Shown in pieces: positions 16,960-26,625 of a stretch of 64,000 bases of DNA. A model generated the notes under the pieces. It saw only the letters and a program-made list of their open reading frames with translations. It did not search any database and was not told the DNA's origin. Position 1 is the stretch's first letter; each line of letters starts with the position of its first letter. The stretch comes from Io17-Chloro-G2 sp963663135 (GTDB lineage Bacteria; Chloroflexota; Dehalococcoidia; Lucifugimonadales; UBA3495): positions 558,001 to 622,000 of the forward strand of contig CAXXRM010000002.1 in the NCBI GenBank assembly GCA_963663135.2, in the 5' to 3' direction. The position numbers and the translations under genes were made by a program.

Positions 16960-18837
16960 TTGACGGTCCCGAAGTTGTTTCTAGGCTTGGCGTTGGTCCT
17001 ATCCTTGTCGTTGGCCGTGGCCTGCGGGTCGACCGCACCGGTTGCGCAACAAGAACCCACCAGCGCCGCACCCACAGAAGTCATGCAAGAGACGCCCACG
17101 GAAGCCGCGATGACTGATGAAGTCACCAAAGCGCCTGTTGCCACAATCCCTGTGGTGATCGCGGCTACTCCGCAGACCCTTGGTATTGTTGACGAGCCGG
17201 TTGGAAAAGACTTCTCATTCCCTTTGAGGCCTGACTGGGTAGACCAGGGGAAGTACCAGGCGATGATCCTGGAAATAGCGGCAGGAACTAATCCCAGCAA
17301 CTGGGACCCCCAGGCGGGAGCGTCCCTTTATGGAACCCTGATTCCCACCAGCCCCCGGTTTAACCAACTGGTGGAATACGATCCGGTTAATCCCACGGAA
17401 GTCATTGGTGATCTGGCAGATGGGTGGAAACTTAACCCAGACGGAAGCGTCTATACTTTCACCCTTCATGACGCGCAGTGGCACGACGGCGCTCCCGTCA
17501 CCGCCGAGGACATTAAATTCAGCCTCGATAGAATCACCGAGCCAGGTGCGATCCGAAGCAGGACCGCACATCTAGCAGACTTCTACGAGCGGGGTAGCGC
17601 TCGGGTGATCAACCCATCGACCATTGAAGTCACTCTTAAAGCCCCGGCTGCGACCTTTTTGAACAACCTCGCTTCCGATTACATGAAAATGTACCCCAAG
17701 CACGCTTCTGAGAGCCTGACCCCGGATGAAGCCAGCCTGCCGAACGGTCCGATCGGCTCCGGCCCTTGGATACTCGAAGAGTTCGAGCCCAAGTCAGTTG
17801 TTGAATACAAAAGAAACCCCGACTATTTCAAACCCGACCGCCCCTTCTTCGATGGCATTAGATTCAACATAATCGGCAACAATGCCGCGCGGATCTACGC
17901 ATCCCTTCAGGTGGGGCAGGTCCATACCACAGAAGGCCCGATGCGAAGCACTTACCGGCCTGAGGACGTGTTCAAGATACAGGAGGAAAGCAACGGCAGA
18001 CTTAGGGCTGTAATTCTGCGGAGTTCTTCCGGCGCCGCTTGGGTTTTGAACACTGAGAGGCCTCCATTCGACGACCCGCGGGTCAGACGGGCCCTCTTCC
18101 TGGGAATCGACCGCCGGGCGGCCGTGGATATCCTCTATTGCCAGAACGACTACGGCCAGTGCTTTGGTTCCGTGGGTGTTTTCGTTCCCGACGCAATCCA
18201 AGGAGAACAAGTGGAGCCCCCGGCGTTGCTGGAGAAAGTGCCAGGTTACCGTTTGAACAGGGGGGATGACATAGCCGAGGCAAAATCCCTTTTGGCGGAA
18301 GCGGGTTACAACAACGGTTTTGAAGTAAAGCTGAACCTGCAAAACCGCCAGCTCGACGTAGCCCGAAATGAGGTGCTGACAGCGCAGTTGAGGAGAGACC
18401 TTGGCATTGACGTGACCTTGGACGCGGTGGAAGGCGGCGCTGTCAACGAGCGCGCAATGGCAGGTGAACATGAGATCTCGGCTCTGACCGCAGGGAGAAC
18501 GGTCCCAGACGCGGCCGCCTATCTTAACTCCTACTACCAGCAGAATATTGTAAGGAACCCCCACAACTGGTCCCACCCGGACGTTGACCGATTGCTTTCG
18601 GCACAGGCTTTGGAGTTAGACCCAGCCAAGCGCTTGGAAATGCTAAGAGAGATTGTGGAAATTCTCCGCATGGGAGAAAGCCATATGATTCCAATAATGC
18701 GGCAGAGCGTTGGGGCGCTAATGGACTATAGGATTCAGAACTATAACGTGCCCCCGTCGAACCAGATAATGAAGAAGTGGGACCACGTTTGGTGGGACCC
18801 CGATGCCGAGTGCACACATCCAAAGGGGTGTCAGTAG
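16960..18837 (+). CDS. ABC transporter substrate-binding lipoprotein, family 5 (peptide/nickel type)
   Basis: A 625-residue extracytoplasmic binding protein. A signal peptide ends in the lipobox LAVAC, followed by an Ala/Thr/Glu-rich linker. Family 5 landmarks include LADGWKLNPDGSVYTFTLHD, QWHDGAPVTAEDIKFSLDRI and the IGSGPWILEEFEPKSVVEYK region. The only in-frame start giving a signal peptide is TTG 16960; the nearby ATG at 16945 runs into a stop. A TTGACA (16753-16758) with CATATT 18 bases later may be a promoter. Two permease genes follow, but no ATPase genes, so the importer is incomplete in this region. Confidence 0.87.
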   Translation: MTVPKLFLGLALVLSLSLAVACGSTAPVAQQEPTSAAPTEVMQETPTEAAMTDEVTKAPVATIPVVIAATPQTLGIVDEPVGKDFSFPLRPDWVDQGKYQAMILEIAAGTNPSNWDPQAGASLYGTLIPTSPRFNQLVEYDPVNPTEVIGDLADGWKLNPDGSVYTFTLHDAQWHDGAPVTAEDIKFSLDRITEPGAIRSRTAHLADFYERGSARVINPSTIEVTLKAPAATFLNNLASDYMKMYPKHASESLTPDEASLPNGPIGSGPWILEEFEPKSVVEYKRNPDYFKPDRPFFDGIRFNIIGNNAARIYASLQVGQVHTTEGPMRSTYRPEDVFKIQEESNGRLRAVILRSSSGAAWVLNTERPPFDDPRVRRALFLGIDRRAAVDILYCQNDYGQCFGSVGVFVPDAIQGEQVEPPALLEKVPGYRLNRGDDIAEAKSLLAEAGYNNGFEVKLNLQNRQLDVARNEVLTAQLRRDLGIDVTLDAVEGGAVNERAMAGEHEISALTAGRTVPDAAAYLNSYYQQNIVRNPHNWSHPDVDRLLSAQALELDPAKRLEMLREIVEILRMGESHMIPIMRQSVGALMDYRIQNYNVPPSNQIMKKWDHVWWDPDAECTHPKGCQ

Positions 18838-19011
18838 GAGGCTGGGCGGAGGTCCGACAGACTTGCGCCTGTAGTTAATCAAGATACGCGGGGGCACGAG
18901 AAGAGTCTGTCGACAACGTCTCTCTAAACCTTGCGGAGATCGTTAAACTGACGCTAATGGCCCTCGTTGAAGGGCGGCCCTGGTAATCTAGCCGGACAAC
19001 AAGGGGGACGT

Positions 19012-19977
19012 TTGCGGCAATATGCCATAAGAAGGTTGATGCTCTTTGTCCCCACGCTGATCTTGGCCACAATGCTGGTCTTTGCTCTTTTTTGGGTTGT
19101 TCCAGGCGATGCAGCTTACCTGATCCTGGGTGGAGGCGACGAAGAGGACGGGGCTGCGGTGTCAGTGGAACAACTGGCAACCCTGCGCCACGACTTGGGT
19201 CTGGACCGGCCCATATACACTCAGTACGGCCTCTGGCTGTGGGATGTGGTGCGCGGGGACCTCGGCACGTCCATCTGGTACAAGACTCCCGTTCTGGACG
19301 AGCTCAAGACCAGGTTTGTAGTGACGATGGAACTCGCGTTCTTGACACTCTTCCTTGCCGTATTAGTCGCGATTCCCCTGGGTGTTATTTCTGCCGTAAG
19401 GCAAGATACGCCTACGGACTACGGAAGCCGTCTGTTTACCCTCCTGGGAATCGCCATGCCCAACTTCTGGCTGGGCATATTAACCATATATGGCTTGGCC
19501 TACTTCTTTAACTGGTTGCCGCCACTCCGATATGCCGACGTATGGGAGAACCCAACCACCAACCTGCAACAGATGGTGTTTCCCGCCTTGGTCCTGGCCA
19601 CTCACGACCTGGCCTTTCTAGGCAGGGTGACTCGCTCCTCTATGTTGGAGGTGCTGCGGGAAGACTACGTAAGGACCGCCCGGTCCAAGGGGCTCAAGGA
19701 AATGACGGTGCTTGGGCGCCACGCCCTGAAGAACGCCATCTTGCCTGTAGTCACCATCTCCGGGTCCCAATTCGGCCGCCTGTTGGGCGGAACCATAATA
19801 GTGGAAACCATTTTCGTTATGCCGGGCATGGGCGCCCTGCTGGTTGAAAGCATCTCCACCCGGGACTTCCCAGTCTTGCAGGCCGTCGTGCTGCTCATAG
19901 CATTGGTGGTCTTAGTTTTGAACTTAGTTGTCGACCTTGGCTATGCTTGGCTGGATCCAAGGATCCGATATAGCTAG
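19012..19977 (+). CDS. ABC transporter permease, DppB type
   Basis: A 321-residue inner-membrane permease. The N-terminus YAIRRLMLFVPTLILATMLVF and the internal signature DYVRTARSKGLKE...LKNAILPVVT (the EAA-loop that contacts the ATPase) identify the DppB/OppB group; six hydrophobic segments are visible. TTG 19012 is chosen because AAGGGGGA lies just upstream and it starts right before the conserved RQYAIRR; a TTG at 18967 is an alternative. It follows the binding protein after 174 bases. Confidence 0.85.
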   Translation: MRQYAIRRLMLFVPTLILATMLVFALFWVVPGDAAYLILGGGDEEDGAAVSVEQLATLRHDLGLDRPIYTQYGLWLWDVVRGDLGTSIWYKTPVLDELKTRFVVTMELAFLTLFLAVLVAIPLGVISAVRQDTPTDYGSRLFTLLGIAMPNFWLGILTIYGLAYFFNWLPPLRYADVWENPTTNLQQMVFPALVLATHDLAFLGRVTRSSMLEVLREDYVRTARSKGLKEMTVLGRHALKNAILPVVTISGSQFGRLLGGTIIVETIFVMPGMGALLVESISTRDFPVLQAVVLLIALVVLVLNLVVDLGYAWLDPRIRYS

Positions 19978-20003
19978 GCGAACCCGGTCACAGGAGCAGC
20001 CAA

Positions 20004-20929
20004 ATGTTGGGAAAAGCTAACCAACTGGCCCCTGCGGTAACTCTCAAGGGATATACTCATGCGGCTATCGCGGCCGTTAGTGGCGTCGCCCAATTCTGCC
20101 GCCACAAACCCCTTGGGGCCGCCGGTGGCTTCATAATAGTGGTCATCGTAGCAGTCGCCTACTGGCGCCGGTGGTCGCCCCTTATGGCGCTAGGGAACTG
20201 ATCATAGATGAGAACGGGAAGACGCCGGTATTCGAGGCGCCGGGATTGACCTACCTAATGGGAACTGATCGAGTGGGGAGGGACGTTTTTAGCCGGGTCA
20301 TTTACGGCGCACGCGTGTCCCTGTACGTGGGCTTCGGCGCGGTAGCCATAGGGGTCACCGGGTTCTTCATTCTGGGGGTGGTATCAGCCTACGCGGGAGG
20401 TTGGTTTGACTTAGTTGTACAGCGGTTGGTGGACGCCAAGAGCGCGTTGCCGGGGCTGGTAATCGCTCTTGCCATCGTGGCTATTCTTGGTTCTTCCCTG
20501 AACAACGTCATTCTGGCAATAATCATCGGCTTGGGTCCGACGGTGGTGCGGACGGTGCGGTCCCAAGTGTTGTCCCTCAAGGAAATGGACTACATATTGG
20601 CAGCCAGGGCCGTGGGAGCCTCTTCCTGGCGCATAATCTTCCGCCACATCGCACCCAATTGCATCGCGATTTACCTCGTCATAGGTACCTACTACCTTGG
20701 ACTCGCCATCATCACCGAGTCTTCGTTGAGCTTCTTGGGAGTGGGCGCTCCCCCAGACGTACCCAGTTGGGGCGGCATGCTTACCACTGCCGCCGGGCAG
20801 CACGTTACAACAGCGCCTTGGCTGGGTATCTTCCCGGGCTTGGCCATATTCACCGTCGTACTTGGGTTCAATCTGCTGGGAGACGCCCTCCGAGACGTGA
20901 TGGACCCACGTCTGCGGCGAGGCAGGTAA
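20004..20929 (+). pseudogene. ABC transporter permease, DppC type, one frameshift
   Basis: The N-terminal part (20004-~20160) ends its first hydrophobic segment in IIVVIVAVA and then runs out of frame. The rest (from ~20163) continues as LAPVVAPYGARELI in the next frame, exactly what a DppC protein should read. One missing base near 20160-20165 explains the break. The remainder is intact, with GTDRVGRDVFSRVIYGARVS, the EAA-loop AARAVGASSWRIIFRHIAPN, and the terminal GDALRDVMDPRLR. It follows DppB by 26 bases. A single-base sequence error is as likely as a true mutation, because all other conserved residues survive. Confidence 0.8.
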
Positions 20930-21219
20930 GCGATTCCGGTTGCGCCTGAGACCTATCTGATTCACAGTGAAAGCTTGAATCGGCTCCGCCACGTGTCATA
21001 GGTGGATTGTCCGGCTCCCAAGGACCAGAGAACCCGCCATACGACATCTGCCGCGGCCCGACCCGCTTTGTCGGGTCCCCACCGCTCAAGGGTTTTGCCC
21101 CTTAGATTTGCTCTAAGGTACCCATATCAGACCCACGCGCCGCTTCCAAAAGTAACTAACCCGCCTACTCCCGCCGCCACGCGCTCCCAAAGTGGCCTCG
21201 TTACGCCCGGTCCGTCGGC

Positions 21220-21248
21220 TTGACAGGTTTCGCGGCCCGTCCTAATAT
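21220..21248 (+). promoter_or_regulatory. Sigma-70 type promoter for the tRNA-Phe/tRNA-Gly unit
   Basis: TTGACA (21220-21225), a 17-base spacer and TAATAT (21243-21248) place a start site about 6-10 bases downstream, close to the first base of tRNA-Phe at 21259. Confidence 0.8.
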
Positions 21249-21258
21249 TGATTATCCT

Positions 21259-21334
21259 GCCGAGGTAGCTCAGTTGGTAGAGCACGGCACTGAAAATGCC
21301 GGTGTCGACAGTTCGATTCTGTCCCTCGGCACCA
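21259..21334 (+). tRNA. tRNA-Phe (GAA)
   Basis: A 76-base cloverleaf with CCA encoded. Acceptor GCCGAGG pairs with CCTCGGC. The anticodon stem CGGCA/TGCCG holds loop CTGAAAA, giving anticodon GAA. The T-arm has TTCGATT. Confidence 0.95.
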
Positions 21335-21362
21335 CTGCCCCTTCAACAGGGCATGCCGGCCA

Positions 21363-21437
<75 letters not shown>

Positions 21438-21742
21438 AACCCTAATCACCCGGTAGTTCTACCTCAACACCTTCCTTGTGTTTTCGGCTAGCGGTCCTCC
21501 ACCTTAACCCCTCTGGGGGGATGACAGGTTGGACCAGGCCAGTCTCTTAATCCTTCACGGGTCTGCTTAACCAAGCGTTCGGCATTTCGTCGCGGTGACT
21601 CTTGCTTAAACCGGCAGACCAATGCTCCGGTTGGCTGGATGCGATTCCCCCGCATCCATACCGAGGTCCCAATTGATAACTGACTGGGGTGCGTCGTATA
21701 ATTGGGCTAACTGAATCCCATCCCCCCCGGAGGATTTTATCT

Positions 21743-22633
21743 ATGGTCGACGTATTGACTGGCACTTCTACAGTTAAAGAGGGCCACGCTCAGATGCTCA
21801 AAGGCGGCGTGATCATGGATGTGGTCACCGTAGAGCAGGCAAAGATAGCGGAAGAAGCGGGTGCGGTGGCGGTGATGGCGCTGGAGCGGGTGCCGGCGGA
21901 CATCCGAGCTGATGGCGGGGTGGCTCGAATGACCGATCCCGGAATCATTTGCTCGATCATGGACGCTGTCAGCATTCCGGTAATGGCCAAGGTGCGGATC
22001 GGCCACTTCGTCGAAGCACAGATACTGCAGGCGATCGGCGTGGATTATATCGACGAGTCAGAGGTGTTGACTCCCGCCGATGAGATGCACCATATCTGGA
22101 AGCACGAGTTCACCGTCCCCTTTGTGTGTGGATGCCGGGACTTGGGAGAGGCGCTCCGGCGTCTCTCCGAAGGGGCGGCTATGATCCGGACCAAGGGTGA
22201 GGCTGGCACCGGTGACGTGGTGGAAGCAGTGAGGCACATGCGGGCGGTCCAGGACGCGATCCGCAAGCTGCAAAACATGCCTGAAGATGAACTGGTGGTG
22301 GAAGCCCGGGACATGCGGGTTAGCTTGGACTGGTTAACCAAAACCAGGGAAATGGGCCGGTTGCCGGTGGTCAATTTTGCGGCCGGCGGCGTGGCCACCC
22401 CCGCGGACGCGGCGCTGATGATGCAACTAGGCGCCGACGGGGTTTTCGTCGGGTCCGGAATTTTCAAGTCCGGCGATCCCGCGCAGCGAGGATACTCCAT
22501 TGTCCAGGCAGTAACCCACTATAACGACCCCAAAATCCTGGCAGAGGTCTCCAAGGACCTGGGCGAGCCGATGGTCGGCATAAGCGCCAAGTCTATTCCC
22601 GCAGATCAGTTGTTGGCCACCAGGAGCATCTAA
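21743..22633 (+). CDS. pdxS: Pyridoxal 5'-phosphate synthase, PdxS subunit
   Basis: A 296-residue (beta/alpha)8 enzyme that makes PLP from ribose 5-phosphate, glyceraldehyde 3-phosphate and ammonia delivered by PdxT. The sequence has the family core KGGVIMDVVTVEQAKIAEEA, ALERVPADIRADGGVARMTD, VMAKVRIGH with the catalytic lysine, and the second lysine region EARDMRV. ATG 21743 is preceded by a clear GGAGG (in CCCGGAGGATTTT); an upstream in-frame start at 21689 would add a non-family leader. pdxT follows after 108 bases. Confidence 0.96.
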   Translation: MVDVLTGTSTVKEGHAQMLKGGVIMDVVTVEQAKIAEEAGAVAVMALERVPADIRADGGVARMTDPGIICSIMDAVSIPVMAKVRIGHFVEAQILQAIGVDYIDESEVLTPADEMHHIWKHEFTVPFVCGCRDLGEALRRLSEGAAMIRTKGEAGTGDVVEAVRHMRAVQDAIRKLQNMPEDELVVEARDMRVSLDWLTKTREMGRLPVVNFAAGGVATPADAALMMQLGADGVFVGSGIFKSGDPAQRGYSIVQAVTHYNDPKILAEVSKDLGEPMVGISAKSIPADQLLATRSI

Positions 22634-22741
22634 AGCCTGGAACTGCCAAACCTGGGGAGCGGTCATAAATGGGCCCCTTACGACGGGTCCCGTGGCCTGT
22701 CCGGGAACTTTTCGCGACAACCCATTCCAGGAGCGACAGAC

Positions 22742-23374
22742 CTGCCCGAACTACAAGTCGGTGTTTTAGCGGTCCAAGGTGACTTCGCCGAGCACAAGGT
22801 TGCTCTGGGCAAACTGGGAGTTGAAGCCCGCGAGGTAAGGCTGCCGAACCAGATGGATGGGCTGGACGGCCTGATCCTCCCCGGGGGCGAAAGCACCACT
22901 TTGAGCCGGCTGATGTCCATTTACGGGTTGCGGGAACCCGTGACAAGGATGGCTCGGCAGGGCAGTTGCATTTGGGGCACCTGCGCCGGAATGATCATGC
23001 TCGCTAAGGAGATCACCGAGGCAGACCCCGTCCCCCTGGGATTGATGGACATCGGCGTCCGGCGCAACTCCTTTGGCCGCCAGGTCGACAGCTTCGAACA
23101 GGACCTGTCTATTCCCGCCTTCGACTCGGTCCCCTTCCACGGCATTTTTATACGGGCGCCCGGAATCATTCGCGTGGGGCCCGACGTGGAAGTCCTGTCG
23201 TATCTGCCAGACGGCCAGGCGGTGGCAGTACAGCAGCTAAATCTCATCGCATCGTCATTTCATCCCGAATTGACGGGAGATTTACGGTTCCACCGTTACT
23301 TTCTGGAATTTGCCATGAAAGGGCCGGTGACTTTGGGCTCAAACCCAAAGGACCACCCCGGCATTCCCGAATGA
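22742..23374 (+). CDS. pdxT: Pyridoxal 5'-phosphate synthase glutaminase, PdxT subunit
   Basis: A class-I glutamine amidotransferase of 210 residues that supplies ammonia to PdxS. The catalytic cysteine is C81 in WGTCAGM, and the His/Glu pair lies in SSFHPEL near the end; PGGESTTLSRL is the oxyanion segment. The family N-terminus (VGVLAVQGDFAEH) is only reached if translation begins upstream of the first ATG at 22853. The best candidate is CTG 22742, which has AGGAG eight bases upstream; no ATG, GTG or TTG lies in frame at the right place. A CTG start is rare and may lower PdxT level. The gene overlaps the next by four bases. Confidence 0.85.
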   Translation: MPELQVGVLAVQGDFAEHKVALGKLGVEAREVRLPNQMDGLDGLILPGGESTTLSRLMSIYGLREPVTRMARQGSCIWGTCAGMIMLAKEITEADPVPLGLMDIGVRRNSFGRQVDSFEQDLSIPAFDSVPFHGIFIRAPGIIRVGPDVEVLSYLPDGQAVAVQQLNLIASSFHPELTGDLRFHRYFLEFAMKGPVTLGSNPKDHPGIPE

Positions 23375-24330
23375 CCCAAGGCAGCCGCATTAGCGACGCG
23401 TTCATAGGCGTCCTGCTCAACAGGCCAGGAGGCGATAATCTGGTCTGGGCCCGGCGGAGTCATTCCGGGTTCAACCGCTCCAGGTCGGCAGCCGCGTCAT
23501 TTTTGAAGGACGTAGTAACTCAGCGTTTGGATCGCGTTAGCCAGGTGTGCCGTCGAGGGCCAGATTTGGCGGCTTTGGCTTCGGCCAGGGTGCTGAATGG
23601 GCCCAAGGCGTGGGAGGTCGACCACTTGTACCTCGCCGGTTGGGTACGGGACCGGTCCGCTCGAAACCCAGAGTTACCGGAAGAAGCAGAGGGTATGCTC
23701 CCACAGTTGCTCGACGGCTTGGTGCAGGCGTCCGCCCAGCAGGGAGCAGAGAGGGTTTTCCTGCGATGCCCACCCGACAGCGCTTTGGTAGATGCCGCTC
23801 GCTACGCCGGATTTTCTCCCTGTTTCAAGGAGACATTGTTGCGAGGCCAGGGCGGCCCCGCCCGACTCAAGATGCCTGATGATTCCCTGGCGTTGAGAGG
23901 TCGCCTGGTTCAAGACGCGTTCGGCCTGTTCCAGCTATACTCGGCCGCCACTCCCCAGTTGGCGAGGATGGGCCTTGGATTTACGCTGGACCAATGGTGG
24001 GATGCTCAGGAACCGGACCGCGGCCGTCAATGGGTAGCGACCTGCAAGGACAAGGTCGCCGGTTGGGCTGGCCGTTGGTCCCACACCGGCGTATCTGGAG
24101 GCCAGGTGCTGGCACACCCGGGCACGCCCGAAGCTATCCCCGCTCTAATCAACGTCGCGCTGGCACAACCGGGATCCCACCTGTGGCAAGTTCCAGAGCA
24201 TCAGGAACCGGTCCGTCTGGCCCTGCTCCAACGGGGTTTCCAGGAAACCACCGAAATTACCCTAATGGTCAAGACCGTGCACACCCGCAAGTTTAGCCGG
24301 GCTATGGCCGCCGTGGAGGCCCAGGGTTGA
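23371..24330 (+). CDS. Uncharacterised protein, weak GNAT-like features
   Basis: A 319-residue protein I cannot place in a named family with certainty. It has an N-terminal region with arginine-rich segments, a middle AERVFLRCPPDSALVDAARY followed by GFSPCFKETLLRG that resembles an acetyltransferase-type strand-helix, and a second similar half ending HQEPVRLALLQRGF. This pattern (x-R-C-x-x-D...A..GF) suggests two degenerate GNAT folds, but no acetyl-CoA loop is clear. It overlaps pdxT by ATGA and the R3H ATPase by TTGA, so it is translationally coupled on both sides and probably a fixed member of this operon. Confidence 0.6.
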   Translation: MTQGSRISDAFIGVLLNRPGGDNLVWARRSHSGFNRSRSAAASFLKDVVTQRLDRVSQVCRRGPDLAALASARVLNGPKAWEVDHLYLAGWVRDRSARNPELPEEAEGMLPQLLDGLVQASAQQGAERVFLRCPPDSALVDAARYAGFSPCFKETLLRGQGGPARLKMPDDSLALRGRLVQDAFGLFQLYSAATPQLARMGLGFTLDQWWDAQEPDRGRQWVATCKDKVAGWAGRWSHTGVSGGQVLAHPGTPEAIPALINVALAQPGSHLWQVPEHQEPVRLALLQRGFQETTEITLMVKTVHTRKFSRAMAAVEAQG

Positions 24331-25958
24331 TCAACACCGAAAGATCGGTCCACGTAGAGATGGATGAGCTGCTGGACGTGCTCCCGCCCCGGGTGACGTT
24401 GGCTATTAAAGACCGGAGCGACCGCGCCCACTTGCTGGAAGTGGTCTTGGACTTGGGTCGTGTTCCCGAAGCAAGGTTCACCACCGGCGACGTTGCGCTG
24501 GACCAGTCTCCGGTCACCAGGGAAGACCTGGAAGCCGTGACCCAGCGAGTCGGCGAATTCGGCGACGACAACCGGGCCGGGATCGAACGAACGCTGCACC
24601 GGATATCGGCAATTCGCAACCGCCGTGGTCAGGTGGTGGGTATCACCTGCCGCGTGGGACGGGCGGTGTTCGGGACCATCAAGATCATTGATGACCTGGC
24701 CTTTTCCGGCAAGAATATCCTGCTTCTGGGCCGGCCCGGCGTTGGCAAAACCACCATGCTGCGGGAGATGGCCCGTGTTTTGTCTTCAGACGCCGAAGAT
24801 TCGGGGAAGCGGGTCATCATTGTAGACACCTCCAATGAGATTGCCGGCGATGGGGACGTGCCTCATCCCGCGATTGGGCGCTCTCGGCGCATGCAGGTGA
24901 CCACCCCGGCCCGCCAGCACGCGGTGATGATTGAGGCCGTTGAGAACCACATGCCCCAAGTCATCGTCATCGACGAGATGGGCACCGAGGAAGAGGCCAC
25001 CGCCGCCCGGACTATTGCAGAGCGCGGCGTCCAACTGATCGCCACCGCTCATGGCAACACGCTGGACAACCTGATTATGAACCCTACGCTGTCGGACCTC
25101 GTCGGAGGGGTCCAAACCGTGACTCTGGGAGACCAGGAAGCCCGGTACCGGGGCACCCAGAAAACGGTGCTGGAAAGGAAAGCACCGCCCACCTTTGAGG
25201 TTGTGGTCGAGATTCAGAGTTGGGAAAGGCTTGCGGTGCACGATAACGTGGCCCGGGTGGTCGACCAATGGCTCCGAGGCTTTCCAATTGCCCCGGAAGT
25301 TCGATGGTTGGACGAAGATGGCCACGTGCACCGGGACCAAGAAGCGCCCCGGCGCAGCGATGGAGCCCCGCCGCCATGGTCTCCCGACGCCCCCGAACGA
25401 GCCTACAAGCCGCCCCGGAACAACGGATCGAGTTGGGAACCGCCCGCCGAGGAACCGGAAGAGCAATCCGACCTTCGAGTTTTCCTGTTCGGCGTTGGCC
25501 GGGACAAACTCGAGGCGGCCGTTGCCGAATCAGGTATCCCCGTCGCAGTGGTTAACGAGTTGCGGCGGGCCGACGCCGTACTCACGACCAAGACCCATTA
25601 CCGCCGGGGTTCAACCCTGGTGCGCACCGCCGAGTCCGCCGGAACGCCGGTGTACGTGCTGCGCAAGAACACCATGCCTCAGGTTCATGAGTTCCTCAGC
25701 AGTATTGCCAAGGAGCGCAAAGGAGGCGACCGCGGCGGCGACCACTCGGAATGGGAATCATCTGAAGTTATGGAAACCGCGCTGCAGGAAGCAGAGGAAG
25801 CGGCACAACGAGTGCTGGGCGGAGTGTCTTCGATAAAATTAGCGCCCCAAAAGCCCTACGTGCGGCGTCTACAGCATATCCTCGGCCACCGCTACAACGT
25901 GTCGTCAATCAGCCACGGCAGAGACCCGGCCCGGGCCGTGATGTTTTACAAGCCCTGA
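24327..25958 (+). CDS. SpoIIIAA-like AAA ATPase with C-terminal R3H domain
   Basis: A 543-residue protein. The P-loop GRPGVGKTT lies at residues 135-143, Walker B VIVIDEMGTEEE near 213-224, and a sensor-like IATAHGNTL follows. The C-terminal part ends with an R3H nucleic-acid-binding module (RRLQHILGHRYNVSSISHGR followed by DPARAV). This architecture is the Ycf45/SpoIIIAA-like group common in Chloroflexota and Cyanobacteria; its role is unclear but single-stranded nucleic acid binding is likely. The start is TTG 24327, overlapping the upstream stop. A low-complexity acidic/proline linker separates the domains. Confidence 0.85.
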   Translation: MINTERSVHVEMDELLDVLPPRVTLAIKDRSDRAHLLEVVLDLGRVPEARFTTGDVALDQSPVTREDLEAVTQRVGEFGDDNRAGIERTLHRISAIRNRRGQVVGITCRVGRAVFGTIKIIDDLAFSGKNILLLGRPGVGKTTMLREMARVLSSDAEDSGKRVIIVDTSNEIAGDGDVPHPAIGRSRRMQVTTPARQHAVMIEAVENHMPQVIVIDEMGTEEEATAARTIAERGVQLIATAHGNTLDNLIMNPTLSDLVGGVQTVTLGDQEARYRGTQKTVLERKAPPTFEVVVEIQSWERLAVHDNVARVVDQWLRGFPIAPEVRWLDEDGHVHRDQEAPRRSDGAPPPWSPDAPERAYKPPRNNGSSWEPPAEEPEEQSDLRVFLFGVGRDKLEAAVAESGIPVAVVNELRRADAVLTTKTHYRRGSTLVRTAESAGTPVYVLRKNTMPQVHEFLSSIAKERKGGDRGGDHSEWESSEVMETALQEAEEAAQRVLGGVSSIKLAPQKPYVRRLQHILGHRYNVSSISHGRDPARAVMFYKP

Positions 25959-25973
25959 CCCCGGGGCGGCATC

Positions 25974-26582
25974 GTGTTCATCGTTTTCGAGGGGATTGAT
26001 GGCGCGGGAAAAACCACCCAAGCGGGGTTGTTGCACCGTCGTTTGAGGCGACTGGGGCGTCCGGCCCTGTTGGTCCATGAACCAGGTAGCACTCCCCTCG
26101 GCGAAACGGTGCGCGATTGGGTTAAAACGGACCCGGGGTTGACCTCGTCGGCCGAGCTTTTCCTCTTTGCGGCGGCCCGGTCCCAATTGGTGGAACAGGT
26201 GATCCGCCCGGGTCTGGAGGATGGCGTTACGGTTATCGCTGACCGGTTTGCAGCCTCCACTATCGCCTATCAGGGACATGGCCGAGGGCTGGATCTTGGC
26301 TTCGTTGAGCAGGTCAATCGCCAGGCCTCGGGCGGATTGACACCGAGCATCACGGTGCTCCTTGACCTGGACCCCTCGGTTGGAATACTACGCCGATTGG
26401 CGGAAGCTCGGACCCAAGGCGACAACTTTGATTCCGCTCCCTTGGATTTTCTGCGCAGGGTACGCCAGGGTTACTGGGACCAGGCCGAGGCCGACCCTAC
26501 TCAGTGGTTGGTGATAGACGGCTCCACCACCAAGGGCAGGATATCGCGGGAAATTTGGGCAAAAATTCAGCCCCTCCTGTAA
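25974..26582 (+). CDS. tmk: Thymidylate kinase
   Basis: A 202-residue dTMP kinase that phosphorylates dTMP to dTDP. The P-loop FEGIDGAGKTTQ is at residues 5-16, the DRF motif (VIADRFAASTIAYQG) near 83-97, and the substrate segment EPGSTPLGE near 35-43. The LID region is RRLAEARTQGD. The start is GTG 25974. It is the last gene of the pdxS-tmk unit; the terminator overlaps its last codons. Confidence 0.94.
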   Translation: MFIVFEGIDGAGKTTQAGLLHRRLRRLGRPALLVHEPGSTPLGETVRDWVKTDPGLTSSAELFLFAAARSQLVEQVIRPGLEDGVTVIADRFAASTIAYQGHGRGLDLGFVEQVNRQASGGLTPSITVLLDLDPSVGILRRLAEARTQGDNFDSAPLDFLRRVRQGYWDQAEADPTQWLVIDGSTTKGRISREIWAKIQPLL

Positions 26583-26598
26583 TTGAGGGGCTGTTTTT
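26569..26598 (+). terminator. Rho-independent terminator after tmk
   Basis: AGCCCCTC (26569-26576) and GAGGGGCT (26585-26592) form an 8-base-pair stem around an 8-base loop, followed by GTTTTT. The stop codon of tmk lies inside the loop. Confidence 0.88.
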
Positions 26599-26625
26599 GA
26601 GCCTACTTGGTGGTGTGGGGTCTGA

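Noticed and set aside
20150..20175. Recoding or programmed shift in the DppC-type permease
   Set aside because: No slippery run is present at the break; a missing base by mutation or error is simpler.
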